From Triglochin maritima (lineage: Eukaryota > Streptophyta > Magnoliopsida > Alismatales > Juncaginaceae): a DNA stretch of 64,000 nucleotides. A program made the position numbers and the translations under genes. Shown piece after piece: positions 11,975 through 22,807 of the stretch. The notes under the pieces are model-generated. The model searched no databases and was not told the origin of the DNA. It saw only the letters and a list, made by a program, of their open reading frames with translations. Positions within the stretch are counted from its first letter, which is position 1, and the number at the start of each line of letters is the position of its first letter. The stretch spans positions 6,708,501 to 6,772,500 of the forward strand of contig OY821779.1 in the NCBI GenBank assembly GCA_963682175.1. The letters run 5' to 3'.

Positions 11975-14013
11975 TGTAGGATTTCATGTTTAATTATACA
12001 TATATATTTTCGAAATTTTTATGTATAATAAAGATCAATTACAATTTTCTATGATTTGTTTCATGCATGCATTGATTTGTTTCAATAACTAGTTTTAAAA
12101 CTTTTATTAAAACAAACATAGGACTCCAAAATTCATACCTAGAAGTTCTCTAAAACTTCTTGAAGATTCGGAGACGTTGAGGATGCTTGTTGCTGCGCCG
12201 GATGCCTCCGATATTTCACCAAACTCTAAACAAGATTGGAAAGAGAAGAGCTAGCCTCTCGATCTCCAATAGGATTTAGAATCTAATTACTAACCCTCTT
12301 TAGTTCCCTTGAGAAGATGATCTCTTAAAAACTAAAACTAAACTTAAGAATTAAGGAAATTTCGTGGAGAATTATGGAGAGAGATTTTTGCATGAGAAAA
12401 TAAAATGAATTAATTATGGAGGTAATGAGATAAACTTGTATTTATAAGTTCTCTCCAAATTACATATTCATGTGCAACCTCTTGCCCATGATTTCATGCA
12501 AATTTCCATCTAAACATCCATTATTTGATAACAAATAATCTTAGCCACGAATTAAATCAATTATGGACCAATTCCATGCATGATCTAATTAATTCTGCAT
12601 ATAACCGTCTGGACCGGTTGACCGTTTGAAAGTTCGGTCGACCGCTCGAACCAAGTTTCGGTCGATCGTTCTACATTCGGTCGACCGTACGCAACAATAA
12701 AATATTTCATCGCAATGTTCGGTCGACCGACCGATATATCCATTCGACCGTTCCGAACAGACGAAAATTCCATGTTATCGGTCGAGACCTGTCCGGTCGA
12801 CCGTGCACGATCGATCGATCGTTTACCGCTAACCGGTCGACCGTTGAGCACTGTACTGCAGACTTGTCAAATTTCGGTTTAACCCCTACAAAATTTGACA
12901 TTTCGGGATTAGTAGTAAATTCACAACTTATGTAACATATTATCTTATGTAATGATCAATCATTACACCCCATAATATTTACATCACATATGAATTTAAT
13001 TTAGATTCTAATTATGTTATTAATCACAACATAATTTTGATTTTGCTTGTTCACCCCATGTGTCATATTTTCTACATGAAACCCGACACATCTTATGAAC
13101 TCAAAATCCTCATTTCTTGTTTCCCAGTTTTGTGGTGTGACCTATGGGACGATCTAAACTAAGTTGACAGTGATATTAAAAGCTTAATATCACAAGCTAT
13201 AAGCGGTATCTAGCTACACATTATAGCTCCCAATTAGTTAGATGTCTTAATTTCACACGAATCAAAACCCGATCGATTTAGTGATGGAGTGCACCACTTG
13301 TGTCCGTCCATTGCCTCATGATATTAAGAATACACACAAAGTAGTATTGTGTCATCTTTGTATTAGTATTCATTTCTTGATCTCTTTAAGCTAGTTATAA
13401 ATATGTGAATTAACTCAAATCACATTGTGCACATTATAACTTTGCTTTATTAAGGGGCCCACTAATATCATCACTCAATTAAGAGGGGCAATGATAATCT
13501 TTTGACTAACTATCTTCTCCAACGAAAGTCACACTTAACCAACTAATGCATTTATACTACACTCATCGATAGTTTAAGACACTAGTCTAATTTAACATTT
13601 CTTAAGTGATCAGATATAAGTCTCATATCAAAGAACCAATGACACAGTAAAATATTAATGACACAGAAACACATTTCTATAATATTTTACTTATTATGTC
13701 TATTCAGTATACAAAAGTAATATCTTCATCTTTTGTGTACCCGTATTGTCACTCACTTGTAGAGCTACAATGATCTATGACCAACACGACAATTCTAACT
13801 CGGTAATTAATGTCCCATGTTAATTACCATGATTGCGAATATCTTTTGTTTTATGTAAACCAATATCTTTTAGAGCTCTACGGTTAAGGACCAAGAGTCT
13901 CTTCCTTAACACTTCTAAAAGACGAATGACATAAACAAGGAACAAAACGATTTCTCATTCGATTCATAATAATTGACATTTAAAAGTAAAACTTTTAGAA
14001 CACATTCCCTTCA
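11975..14013 (-). mobile_element. Solo LTR (Copia-like, family A) inside Harbinger transposase
   Basis: It begins TGTAGGATTTC and ends CCCTTCA, so TG...CA. The 5-bp target duplication ATATT lies at 11970-11974 and 14014-14018. Removing the LTR and one ATATT restores the transposase frame. It is homologous over its right 1.1 kb (12880-14013) to the Copia LTR at 60990-62114, which fixes the - orientation. A TATAAATA box on the - strand lies at 12439-12446. No internal region is present. The palindrome cluster at 12610-12845 lies upstream of the TATA box in LTR sense. Confidence 0.88.
12610..12845. promoter_or_regulatory. Cluster of CGGTNNACCG palindromes in LTR U3 (cluster A)
   Basis: Repeated CGGTCGACCG, CGGTTGACCG and relatives, several in pairs 19-20 bp apart centre to centre. 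It lies 160-400 bp upstream of the LTR TATA box (12439-12446, - strand). The role as enhancer is inferred from position and symmetry only. Confidence 0.6.
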
Positions 14014-14492
14014 ATATTAACATCTATTTGAAGAGGAGAGATCAATTGCGTGATCACACTACACATTTGAACATTCAAGCTGATTTGATCGAGAATATAT
14101 AACAACGATTTGGAGGAAATATGAATTGATGTATTTTTAGCTTTAGTATTTAAAATTCCAATTAATGTACTATGTGATGCGGTTTCCTAATTTGTAATAA
14201 TATTTTCCTATTTATATATTAATTTTTAATTACAATCGAATGAATTAATTGCATTTTAGTAATTACAATAATTATTAGTAATGTAATTTGTTGATTGTTG
14301 TGAGAGTTTCAGAGAAGAGAATAAAAATAATGACATGACAACAAACATGGTAGCGTGTCTGAGTGGATTGGATAATGGTTAAAGATTTTGTAAGGGGTTG
14401 GATTGTGCTGATATGTCAGAGAGAGAAACTGACTTGACAGAGAGAGAAAATTACGTAGGTGCCTGAAAAGTACGTGGACGTTAATAGTGGCC

Positions 14493-15140
14493 TAATACAC
14501 TTAGACCAATTTCAAAAAATACACTTGGGATTCTTGTAGGAATCTGATTCTTGGCAACATGTATTCCCAAATAAAATTTAAGATCTTGCTTCAATTGGAA
14601 TCCACGAGAATCTCGTAACCTCGTTATGGTTCAATTGGAATCCACGAGAATCTCGAAACCTCGTTATGCCTGAAACAAGAAGCCAAAATAAACTAGCTTC
14701 TCCTAGGAATCCACTTTATTAGGATTGAACTTCCAACCATGCCCTTGAAGATTTGTGTTATGATTGAGTGTATCTCACGTATTTACCATAATACCCTTAT
14801 ATTTTACTATTTTTATTAGATAAAATTTTAAATTAGAAATTAATATTTTACGATATTTATTAGATACATTTCATATACGTTGTATTTTATGATAATTTTT
14901 AATATTAAAAATTAACATAAACATTTCTACTTAAGTAAATATTCTACCATAGTAAAAAAATCATATCATATCTTACAATAGTAATCTAATAACAATATAA
15001 ATTTAATCTAAGGGCATACTAGTCATTTAACATTTAGAATTATGAACAATAATTTTTTCCATCCAAACGAATTTAGATTCTTTCAGGAATAATGATTCTT
15101 ACATTTTCACTTAGAATCTGAATTCTCACATTTTCACTTA
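14493..15140. repeat. AT-rich repeat-derived DNA with a 40-bp tandem duplication
   Basis: Two 40-bp copies lie at 14590-14629 and 14630-14669 (TTCAATTGGAATCCACGAGA...). The rest is AT-rich and holds several AGAATC-type short motifs. It ends with AGAATCTGAATTCTCAC (15113-15129), which recurs at 16005-16021 on the other side of the next element. No coding sequence. Confidence 0.6.
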
Positions 15141-16004
15141 GGGGGTGTTAGTGGCGCGGAAAGCTCCGGAAAGTGATTTTCGGAGTCAATGGGAAAGCAG
15201 AGGAAAACAGAATCCAGTGGAAAACAGTTTCCCTTTGACTGAATTCTGTTGTTTGTGCCTGCTTCGGAAAACAATTTGGATAAGAAAAACGGACGACCGA
15301 ACTAGTTTCGGTCGACCGAAATGCGACTTCCTCATAGTGAACGTAAACGGAAGACCGAACTAAGTTCGGTCATCCGAACGGGTCATTCTAGTTACGAATT
15401 CGGTAGACCGAAATATGTTCGGTCGTCCGTTATATTCATTTTCGGTGGACCGAATGTTTGACGGTCGACCGAAAAAATTCGGTTTCCATGGTTTTCCAAC
15501 CTCAAAGTGACGGAAAACTCAAAGAAAATTTTATACATACCACAGAATCCGACGGACTGAATCCGACGGTCTTCCGTTGACTGAATTCTGTTGTTTGTGC
15601 CTGCTTCGGAAAACAATTTGGATAAGAAAAACGGACGACCGAACTAGTTTCGGTCGACCGAAATGCGACTTCCTCATAGTGAACGTAAACGGAAGACCGA
15701 ACTAAGTTCGGTCGTCCGAACGGGTCATTCTAGTTACGAATTCGGTAGACCGAAATATGTTCGGTCGTCCGTTATATTCATTTTCGGTGGACCGAATGTT
15801 TGACGGTCGACCGAAAAAATTCGGTTTCCGTGGTTTTCCAACCTCAAAGTGACGGAAAACTCAAAGAAAATTTTATACATACCACAGAATCCGACGGAAT
15901 CCGTGTTTTCGTGCACAAACGCCCCATTTCCGGAGTCAACCGGAATCCAAATTCCGTTTCCGTCGGATTCCCTCGGAATCCATGTGCACAACCCCCCCCC
16001 CCCC
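15141..16004. mobile_element. Small G5/C13-ended element carrying CGGTNNACCG pairs, with 342-bp tandem duplication
   Basis: The left end starts GGGGGTGTTAGTGG and the right end finishes in a run of 13 C (15992-16004). The flanks share the 17-bp direct repeat at 15113-15129 and 16005-16021. Inside, 15235-15576 is repeated at 15577 onward with very few differences. Each copy holds four CGGTNNACCG-type pairs. Internal motifs CGGAGTCAA and GGAATCC occur near both ends. No TG...CA ends, no TATA box and no real gene, so it is not an LTR as far as I can see. Class unknown. Confidence 0.6.
15288..15820. promoter_or_regulatory. Cluster of paired CGGTNNACCG palindromes (cluster B, two tandem copies)
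   Basis: Pairs such as CGGTAGACCG, nine bases, CGGTCGTCCG, and CGGTGGACCG, nine bases, CGGTCGACCG, are found at 15295-15475 and again at 15637-15820. Spacing is 19 bp in each pair I checked. Open frames here are by-products of the repeated sequence. Confidence 0.6.
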
Positions 16005-17092
16005 AGAATCTGAATTCTCACGTGACCATTAAATTCTGGATAGGATCCATGGGAGCTTGTTCCACCAGTTGAAAATTAAACCAATTGAAATCCAGCAACT
16101 TCCCCCAGGGCTTGCTTCTTTATGCATTTGTTTCATCTATCTAAATTCTCACACTTGCAAGTGGTCATCTCACTTTCTGTGGAGCACAAGGAATCTACAA
16201 CTGCAGTGTGTGATATTAATCATACTCCCACTTTTTTTTTTCTGTGTGCAAACATAAACCAGTGGGTCAAATCATGCCTACATGTGGCAGTGACTTTTGC
16301 TATTTTCATCTCCAAATCATCACTTTACTTTATTATTTTCATGGAGAGTAATGTCTCTTGGTGTGCTACTACTGTGTGTTGGTTTTTAATATAAAAAAAA
16401 GATGCAATTGAATTAAAATAGTCATGCTATAATTCACAACAATATTTAGAATGGACCTTCAATTTTTTTAAGGGATTACGATATATAGAAGTATGAGCAG
16501 TCAAATAAAGTTCTCCTATGGTAAGGGTACAAAAGGCTAAAATAATGACAAACCAAGAGAGAACATCAGCTGAAGCCCATGGTTGTTCCAATCAGAAGAT
16601 TAATATTTTCCTTATGCGTTTGCAGACTGATTCCAAAACGTTCATCCTGTTGGCAATTGGTCCATGTGAATTTAAGGTCGGATGCGCCTACATCAATTAG
16701 CCAATGATCCTCAATGAATTGTCCAAACAATTTGGTTGGGACATTGTTTTTTGCATTGCAGTGGGATCTTTCGTTTTTGGTCCCTCGTTAAATTGAAGTC
16801 CCCTGCTAAGACCCATGAGCAGTTGTTTTGGGGTTTGGCATTAGAAACTTCCTTTATAAGGTCTTTCTTTTGCCGACTATTGCATGTTCTGTAACAGAAG
16901 TTAGTTTTCAAATAATGTCATTAGTTTGGAAAGTGATTGACATCGAGTAAGATTTAGACTCAATGTTTAACTTTTTATGTATTTATTGTTCCATCCCATC
17001 AAAATTCCCCTGAATGCTCCAATTGACGGTAGGTCTATCCGTTCAAGAATGACTCGTCCTTCCATCATATTTACATGTGGAAGATGAGCAAC

Positions 17093-18060
17093 TGTTGAAT
17101 ATTAGTCTATATTTGTTAAGGAAACAAAACCATGAAGAAACGTTCGACCGGATGGGATCCAGTCCAACGTTTCAAAATTCCAGGCACTTTTGGCGATGCA
17201 GGGTTTAGACGACCGAATTGGATTCGGACAACCGAACCTAGATTCCATGCACTTCGTGAGCAGCTGGGATCAGACGACCTAATGGGATTCAGTCTATCGT
17301 CAGAAGACAAAGACACTTCGAAACAATGAGTTCGGTAAACCGTAGGTGGAATTTTTGGTGTTCCGAGAACCACGGGAGAGTCTGTCGAAAATGGAACGGT
17401 TCACCGAGGGGTCTTCGGTCGACCGTGGGGTTGTTGGAGAGTTATTTAGTTCATGGGAGAAACGTTCTCGCGTTAACCGAACCACAGCGAGAAGCATTCC
17501 AATAGTCAACCGGGAAGGATTCGGTTAACCGAATCGCAACAGGAAGCGTTCGTGTTTACTCAAGGACAGTCGACCGAAGGAGCATCGGTCGATTGTTGCC
17601 CACGATTTTTCAGCACGGTTTTGCTTAATTTTAGCTCGGTTTTTGAGTCTATAAAAGAGTTTGTTTGCTCTTGGTTTCAATACAACGTACAAATGTAATA
17701 TTTTCTTCATTGTGAGTTGAGAGATTAGAGTAGAGAAAGATCTAGAGTGCTTTACAGGACATATTGTCTCTATATACTTGTAATCTCGGTTGCTTCTCTT
17801 GTTGGAGAAGCGGAAGAAGGAAAGAAAACCCGCATGAGACCCCCCAAGACGTAGCACGTTGCCGAACCTTGTAAATCACGTGTGTCGTGGTTGTTTCAGG
17901 TGTGTGTATGTGTTTGCTTGTTTATTTCCATCTTAATTGTGTTTCTTGTTGCATTAAGTTTGAGAGATAATCCGAAGTTAATTCCGCAAATCAATATTCG
18001 GTATTATGTGACGTGTTTAATCCGTATCGTGTTAGTCCATTGTTAGATCCCCTTCCAACA
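17093..18060 (+). mobile_element. Solo LTR (family C) inside the LINE
   Basis: It begins TGTTGAATATT and ends CCCTTCCAACA. Terminal TGTTG/CAACA is typical of plant LTRs. The TATA box is TATAAAAG at 17650-17657, with a transcribed-leader-like region after it. The flanks are two halves of one LINE frame. The flanking 5 bp (GCAAC left, CTAAT right) do not match, so the duplication has decayed or the ends recombined. The palindrome cluster at 17145-17600 lies upstream of the TATA box. There is no internal region. Confidence 0.78.
17145..17600. promoter_or_regulatory. Cluster of paired CGGTNNACCG palindromes (cluster C)
   Basis: Examples: CGGTTCACCG, nine bases, CGGTCGACCG (near 17397), and a degenerate half pair ending CGGTTAACCG near 17525. 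It lies immediately 5' of the TATA box at 17650. Confidence 0.6.
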
Positions 18061-18190
18061 CTAATTTGGTTTCTTGAATGACAATTGTTGTTGGTTTGGA
18101 AGCCTTAATAAGAATTTTGACTGCCCTACGTTTGTTACTTGTGCCCAATCCTCCAATGTTACAAGAGATGATATTCATTATAAGTGATTA

Positions 18191-21100
18191 ACGTATTTTG
18201 AGATTCTAACATCCGTAGGTGATAAACTGAGTCTATATAAGTTAGTGAAATGGAGAAGGATAGGGATGCAATCATTAGAGATTAAAAAAAAAAACTTCTG
18301 TAATTTTGCAAGCAAGATTTCCCCCCCTTTTCGTCCAGTCAGTAATAACTCGAGTACTTATTCATCTCTTTTCCGACTTTCTTTTAATGAACTACGGAAA
18401 AGAGAAGAATGAAAGAGGCTAAAAATAACGAAAAAAATGGGCTAAGAGTTAAATCGGGATAGTGACTCAAATTAGGGACTTTCACTTCCAAGTGGCGTGT
18501 CATCCAAACATGTAGGATTTTTGTCTTTACTAAATTGTCGCATCTGAGGAGAATGCAACTACTTTAAAGGCTAAAATTCTAATTTTAGATCCAATAGCAC
18601 CCTTTTGTATGTTCAATTAATTCGTTCCAAAATGGTCGATGAAGGAAGAATGTAGCTTAAAAGTGTAGGACATGTTTAGTTTGGGTTTTATTTTTTTGTT
18701 AGTATAGAAGCAGGAAAGTCAAGTTACATGGACCATAATAATTGATGGGTAGGTCAATGGCTTAATTTTGGTTGTACCCAAACTTCACAAAACAGTTATG
18801 ATAGTATTTCAGACAAGTCAATATAATAGATAATGCTGACACGAGTGACATATTTCTTGCTCTCTCTCTCTCTCTCTCTCTTCACATGAGCTTCCTCTTT
18901 TTTTCACTCACCACCTCATATCATTACTCCCTTCATCTTTTTCCATTATAATAACGAACACCACCAACCATTTATGAACACCACCGTGTTCTCTCTCTTT
19001 CTCTCTAAACATTTATTATTGTTATAATTTAAGGGAATTAATGTAACACATATGTTCCGAAAAGAGGAAAAGAAGAAAATCTTTACTTTACGACCGCTAA
19101 GATTTAACTTGCAACCTTTTATTGAGATAATTCTATGGTAATTGGTTGTAATATGGTAATTTGTCACTGCCGTTTTGTTTTTAGAAACAATGACGATTAT
19201 TGAAAATGATCCTCAAACAATAATTGTAAAATAAATCTCAATAGTAGACTCAAGATGATACTTTCATGTATATCCTTCAAACTCCAAACAACTTCTTCAA
19301 CATTGGATTCTTTTATTAATTTCAATAGTGAAAATAGGAATTACCTAGATTTAATTTTTGTAATTCTTTCTTATTTTGCATTTTTATCCACATTTGGGCA
19401 TAAGAAAATTGAAATAGTTTTTCAAGCCTGTCATCAAATCCCAAAACGTCGTGGACAGACAAATTATTTATCTAACGATAAAACAGATTTATTTGTGAGA
19501 ACTCTAAATTAATGAGAATCATTCAATTGATCAATTATCTCATTTTTGTTGTGTAACACGATACAAATAAGTAGCCTCAAATCTCAATGCCATATAGAAC
19601 CAATTGTTCCTGTGGCATTCAGACATAACGTTTATAATCCATTTTCTCATCCATGAGGTGTGCATGGAAAATTTCCCGTACCTATTTATTTCACTTAGAG
19701 ATTTTAAAATAAAACCAACTTCCGTTATTTTGTGGAAAATTTCGACGACAGAGGGTATGTTTGGTTAGAACTCCCCAGTACTCAACTTCTATTTGAATCC
19801 AATTTTGGGAAATGATGATAATTAAGCTGTTCAACTTCCTCAACCATGTAGATGTTTTGGCTTGGAGAAGAGTAGGTAGAGGTGATGATGTCCAATCCAA
19901 AGTCAATACTCGAAATGCCCTTCATACAAATTTTCTTATATACAATTTTTTTTCTTCCAAAGTTTTTACATGTTTATAATCATTCTATTAAATAAATATA
20001 ATGTTATATTAAATATATATATAATCAAAAAACTATATTTATTTCAAAAAATTAATATGATGTTGAACTTTTATATTTTTCCCTATTTGAACTGTAACAT
20101 TTAAAACACACATGAATATTCTGCATGTGTAATTTTTTCCAACAAATTTGTGAGACAAAATGATGAATTACCTTAAAAGCTCAGGACCAGTATGATTCGA
20201 AAGTCAAAATTATTACCACCACAATTGTCGGAGTTGCTCAAAGCACACTTACCCTTGCTTTAAAAATGCACGTTGATATCCACGCTGACTCCCGTGATTT
20301 TCTCAGAATCTGTCCCATTTGGATCGTTCTTCAGCTCCAAGGTGGTGGAGGAGCCCACGGAGGCAAATTTTCTGATAATTTTCCGACAAAATATAAATAT
20401 AAAAATATTGTTGTTGGGAGTATGATAAAAATAAAATAATTATTTTTTATAATAAAAAATAAAATAATTATTGGGAGTAGGATCCCTTGCAGACCCACCT
20501 ATTGATGAGTGACTGATCAACAGAGATATAATATTCTGCAGATGTGCAGGCTATGAAGTGATGAAATTGAATAGTCCCTAGTACACATGAAAAGGTTTTT
20601 GTTGTCAATTTTGCCCGAGCACACAAGTCTTGGTACGCTGGTTCGAGTCATGAGATGATGATAGCCACAAATCAGGTTTGAAATTCTGCTAAGATATGTG
20701 AATCCCAATCAACTTATATTTAAATGGATACTTACCATCTATAATAAAAAAACTTGCACACAAAAGGAAATATTTTTGTGCTCACTTTTGAAATTAGTCA
20801 TTGATTGGTCTTCCAATAAAAAGGTTGACTCGTTGTAAGAGGACGTGCACCTGAAGACATAAGTTAGAGTTATCAAATTTGGTGAATAAACGTTGAATCT
20901 GATGGATCTTCAATTTTAAATAGTTTGTAGTGACCTCTGAATAATTTGACTCTTGGTTTTTGACACCTTATTTGAGATTTTATATATATTTGACTATTTA
21001 TATTCTGACTTCATAAAAATTAGAATCTTTTTACTTATGGTATGTTTGGGATCCACGGTGGTGAGCGGCGGCGATGCTGATTATTTGTATTCTAATTTCT

Positions 21101-21573
21101 AGACAAACACCACCGCATGAATCCAAACATGTCTTGGCGGCCAAGAGCGGTCACGATGGGAATTGTGAGATTAACATTGTGAAATGGCATAAAAAACGCA
21201 ACTGTGAGCACACATTAGACTGTGTTAACTATACAAATTTTGACCTTCTTGATTAGATTTCGTGACCCTACTGCTGAACAAATGCATGTAATTTTACTCT
21301 AGTTGTCGTCGAAAATACGATTACAAGGATAATGCAATGTTGATTGTAAAGATATCTTCATAAAGCTCCACAAGAAGTTTGTGAATAACCAAAGTTTTAC
21401 TTACCCAAACGAATAACCAACGACTAATTCTAGAAAGACGCATTCACTAATCACTAGTGGCGCCGCTTTCATGACCCGGTCTTCCCGACTTCTGCTGGTT
21501 GAAAATTGCATTTCACACCTACCACTTTTTGCTTTTGCCTTTTCCACCCAATATTAATATCCTCCACGTGATT
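18191..21573. other. Non-coding intergenic DNA
   Basis: AT-rich and without a supportable gene. It holds a CT microsatellite (about 18859-18882) and a short foldback of roughly 95 bp at 21039-21133 whose arms carry ATGTTTGGGATCC and its imperfect complement GAATCCAAACAT. Open frames at 18946, 19255, 19691, 20517 and 21074 show no known domain. Confidence 0.6.
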
Positions 21574-21582
21574 GTTAATCCC

Positions 21583-22798
21583 AACGTTCAGGCACCGCCT
21601 AGGCGAGCCTAGGCGGCCGGCGGCGTCCGGTCGCCTGGGCGATCGCCTAGGCGGTTGTGCGACCGCCCAGGGCTGGGCGGTAATTTTTTTTTTTTTAAAT
21701 TCAATTAATTTTCATAAAATAGATAAAAAAATCAGGAAAAATCGGGAAAAATAGAAAAAAATACACAAATATTTTCTAAAACTACCATACATGTTTAGGC
21801 TTCGAAAAGACACCTAGTTCCTCGACCAAGGCCTCACTAGGCACCCCCTCTACCCACCTAAACACTTAGGTATACAATTTATTGCTCAGTAGTACGATTA
21901 CAAAGTAACTCAGAGTTCATACAATAGTAGATAAAAGAGAAAGTAGAATTACAAGCTAACTAACTAATTCCATTGGACACATTGATCTAATGTCCAACTG
22001 GGAACCATATCATGTCTTGTTTAATAGAGTCAGGAACTTTATCACAAGGTCTAGCATTGCTACCGGGTGTGTGTGCAAGATGTTGTTTGTGACGGGCTAT
22101 ACCACCTCTAGTTTCCTTACCACATAACTCACAGACAATACAATTTTTATCATTAGCGCTAATGTAATGGGCAGTATTCCAACCGGGGTCATTTGTACGG
22201 GTAGGTCTTAGGTCATCGTAACTCTCGTGATGCATAGGTAGACTAGTGCCGGGTACGTAAGCCATATCTTAAAACTAGACTAATATAAAATTTAGACTAA
22301 TATGAAAATAAAATACTAATTAATTTAATTCTAAAGAGAAGTTAGAAAGAGTGCACTTGATTTTGACGGTTGAAGAATGAAGAAACGGATCGGAGACTTC
22401 ACTTTCCAACTTCAAAACTAAGCACCAGACCGGAGACTTAATCGCAAAACTTGATGATTAGGAAGGTTGATGATGAGAATAGGATTATGAAGAAGAAGAG
22501 AATGAGAGATGTGTGAAAAATGAAGAGGTTTGGAGGGGTTTATATAGGATTTGGGGCTAGTGGCAAAGTTGTAATTTCTGAAAAAAAATAATAATAAAAA
22601 AATTAAAAGGAGAGAGCCGTTGGAGAGCCTCCAACGGCTCTCGCCTAGGCGATCGCCTAGGCGAAATGATCGCCTAGGCGATCGCCTATTTCGCCCAGCT
22701 CTGCTGGGGGAAAGGCGGTGGTCGCCCAGGCGACCACCGCCACCGGCGACCGCCTAGGCGACCGCCTAACGCCTAGGCGGTCGCCTACGTAAACGTTG
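21583..22798 (-). mobile_element. hAT-type element with CGCCTAGGCG palindromes and a BED-finger remnant
   Basis: The repeat GTTAATCCC flanks it at 21574-21582 and 22799-22807 (nine matching bases; eight is the hAT norm). The ends share AACGTT inward. Both subterminal regions (about 21596-21680 and 22625-22790) are packed with CGCCTAGGCG and GCGATCGCC palindromes. A - strand frame, 21987-22265, encodes a BED-type zinc finger (CELCGKETRGGIARHKQHLA), the N-terminal domain of plant hAT transposases. The rest of the transposase is absent, so it is a deletion derivative. Confidence 0.8.
21987..22265 (-). pseudogene. Truncated hAT transposase, BED zinc finger only
   Basis: Ninety-one codons. After MAYVPGTSLP comes NCIVCELCGKETRGGIARHK and QHLAHTPG, then CDKVPDSIKQDM. 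The C-x2-C ... H-x4-H spacing fits BED fingers that bind the ends of hAT elements. The frame stops before the DDE domain, so it cannot transpose on its own; the finger could still bind DNA if translated. The palindromic ends of the same element are candidate binding sites (inference). Confidence 0.7.
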
Positions 22799-22807
22799 GT
22801 TAATCCC

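Larger units (their letters stand above)
10762..14102 (+). pseudogene. Harbinger DDE transposase, broken and split by a solo LTR (element 1)
   Basis: The start MSSSDKSSSSKSS is at 10762. It aligns with copy 2: serine-rich N-terminus, GYHCLIVDYFSNN, FRRRFRMQKHVFLRIL, GFPGMMESIDCMHW (first catalytic Asp), SCNDLNVLQRSP (second Asp), then KDVERAFGVLQTRF (Glu) and IIMHNMIVENERD. Several frameshifts and stops occur between 11100 and 11730. The last exon-equivalent is cut at 11974 by the LTR. Reading resumes at 14019 with NIYLKRRDQLRD and ends ADLIENI with stop TAA at 14100-14102. Not functional. Confidence 0.85.
8741..14492. mobile_element. PIF/Harbinger element 1 (degenerate, with nested solo LTR)
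   Basis: The left end reads GGTCTCCCTCAACGGG after TGA (8738-8740). The right end, read inward on the - strand, is GGCCACTATTAACG, flanked by TAA (14493-14495). The ends match each other imperfectly, and the 3-bp flanks differ at one position. Divergent genes are present: a Myb/SANT-like gene on - (9163-10292) and a DDE transposase on + (10762-14102). Without the nested LTR and its 5-bp duplication the element is about 3.7 kb, close to the 3.9 kb of element 2. Both genes have stops or frameshifts. Confidence 0.8.
16560..18178 (-). pseudogene. LINE endonuclease fragment, split by an LTR
   Basis: Read on the - strand from 18178 it begins MNIISCNIGGLGTSNKRR and continues KPTTIVIQETKL up to 18061, which is the start of a plant LINE apurinic endonuclease domain (QETKL motif). 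It resumes left of the LTR at 17092 (VNMMEGRVILERIDL), then has SWVLAGDFNLTRDQKRK, the GDFN motif, near 16800, and DLKFTWTNCQ near 16650. Frameshifts and stops are present, and no reverse transcriptase was seen. Truncated and dead. Confidence 0.75.
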
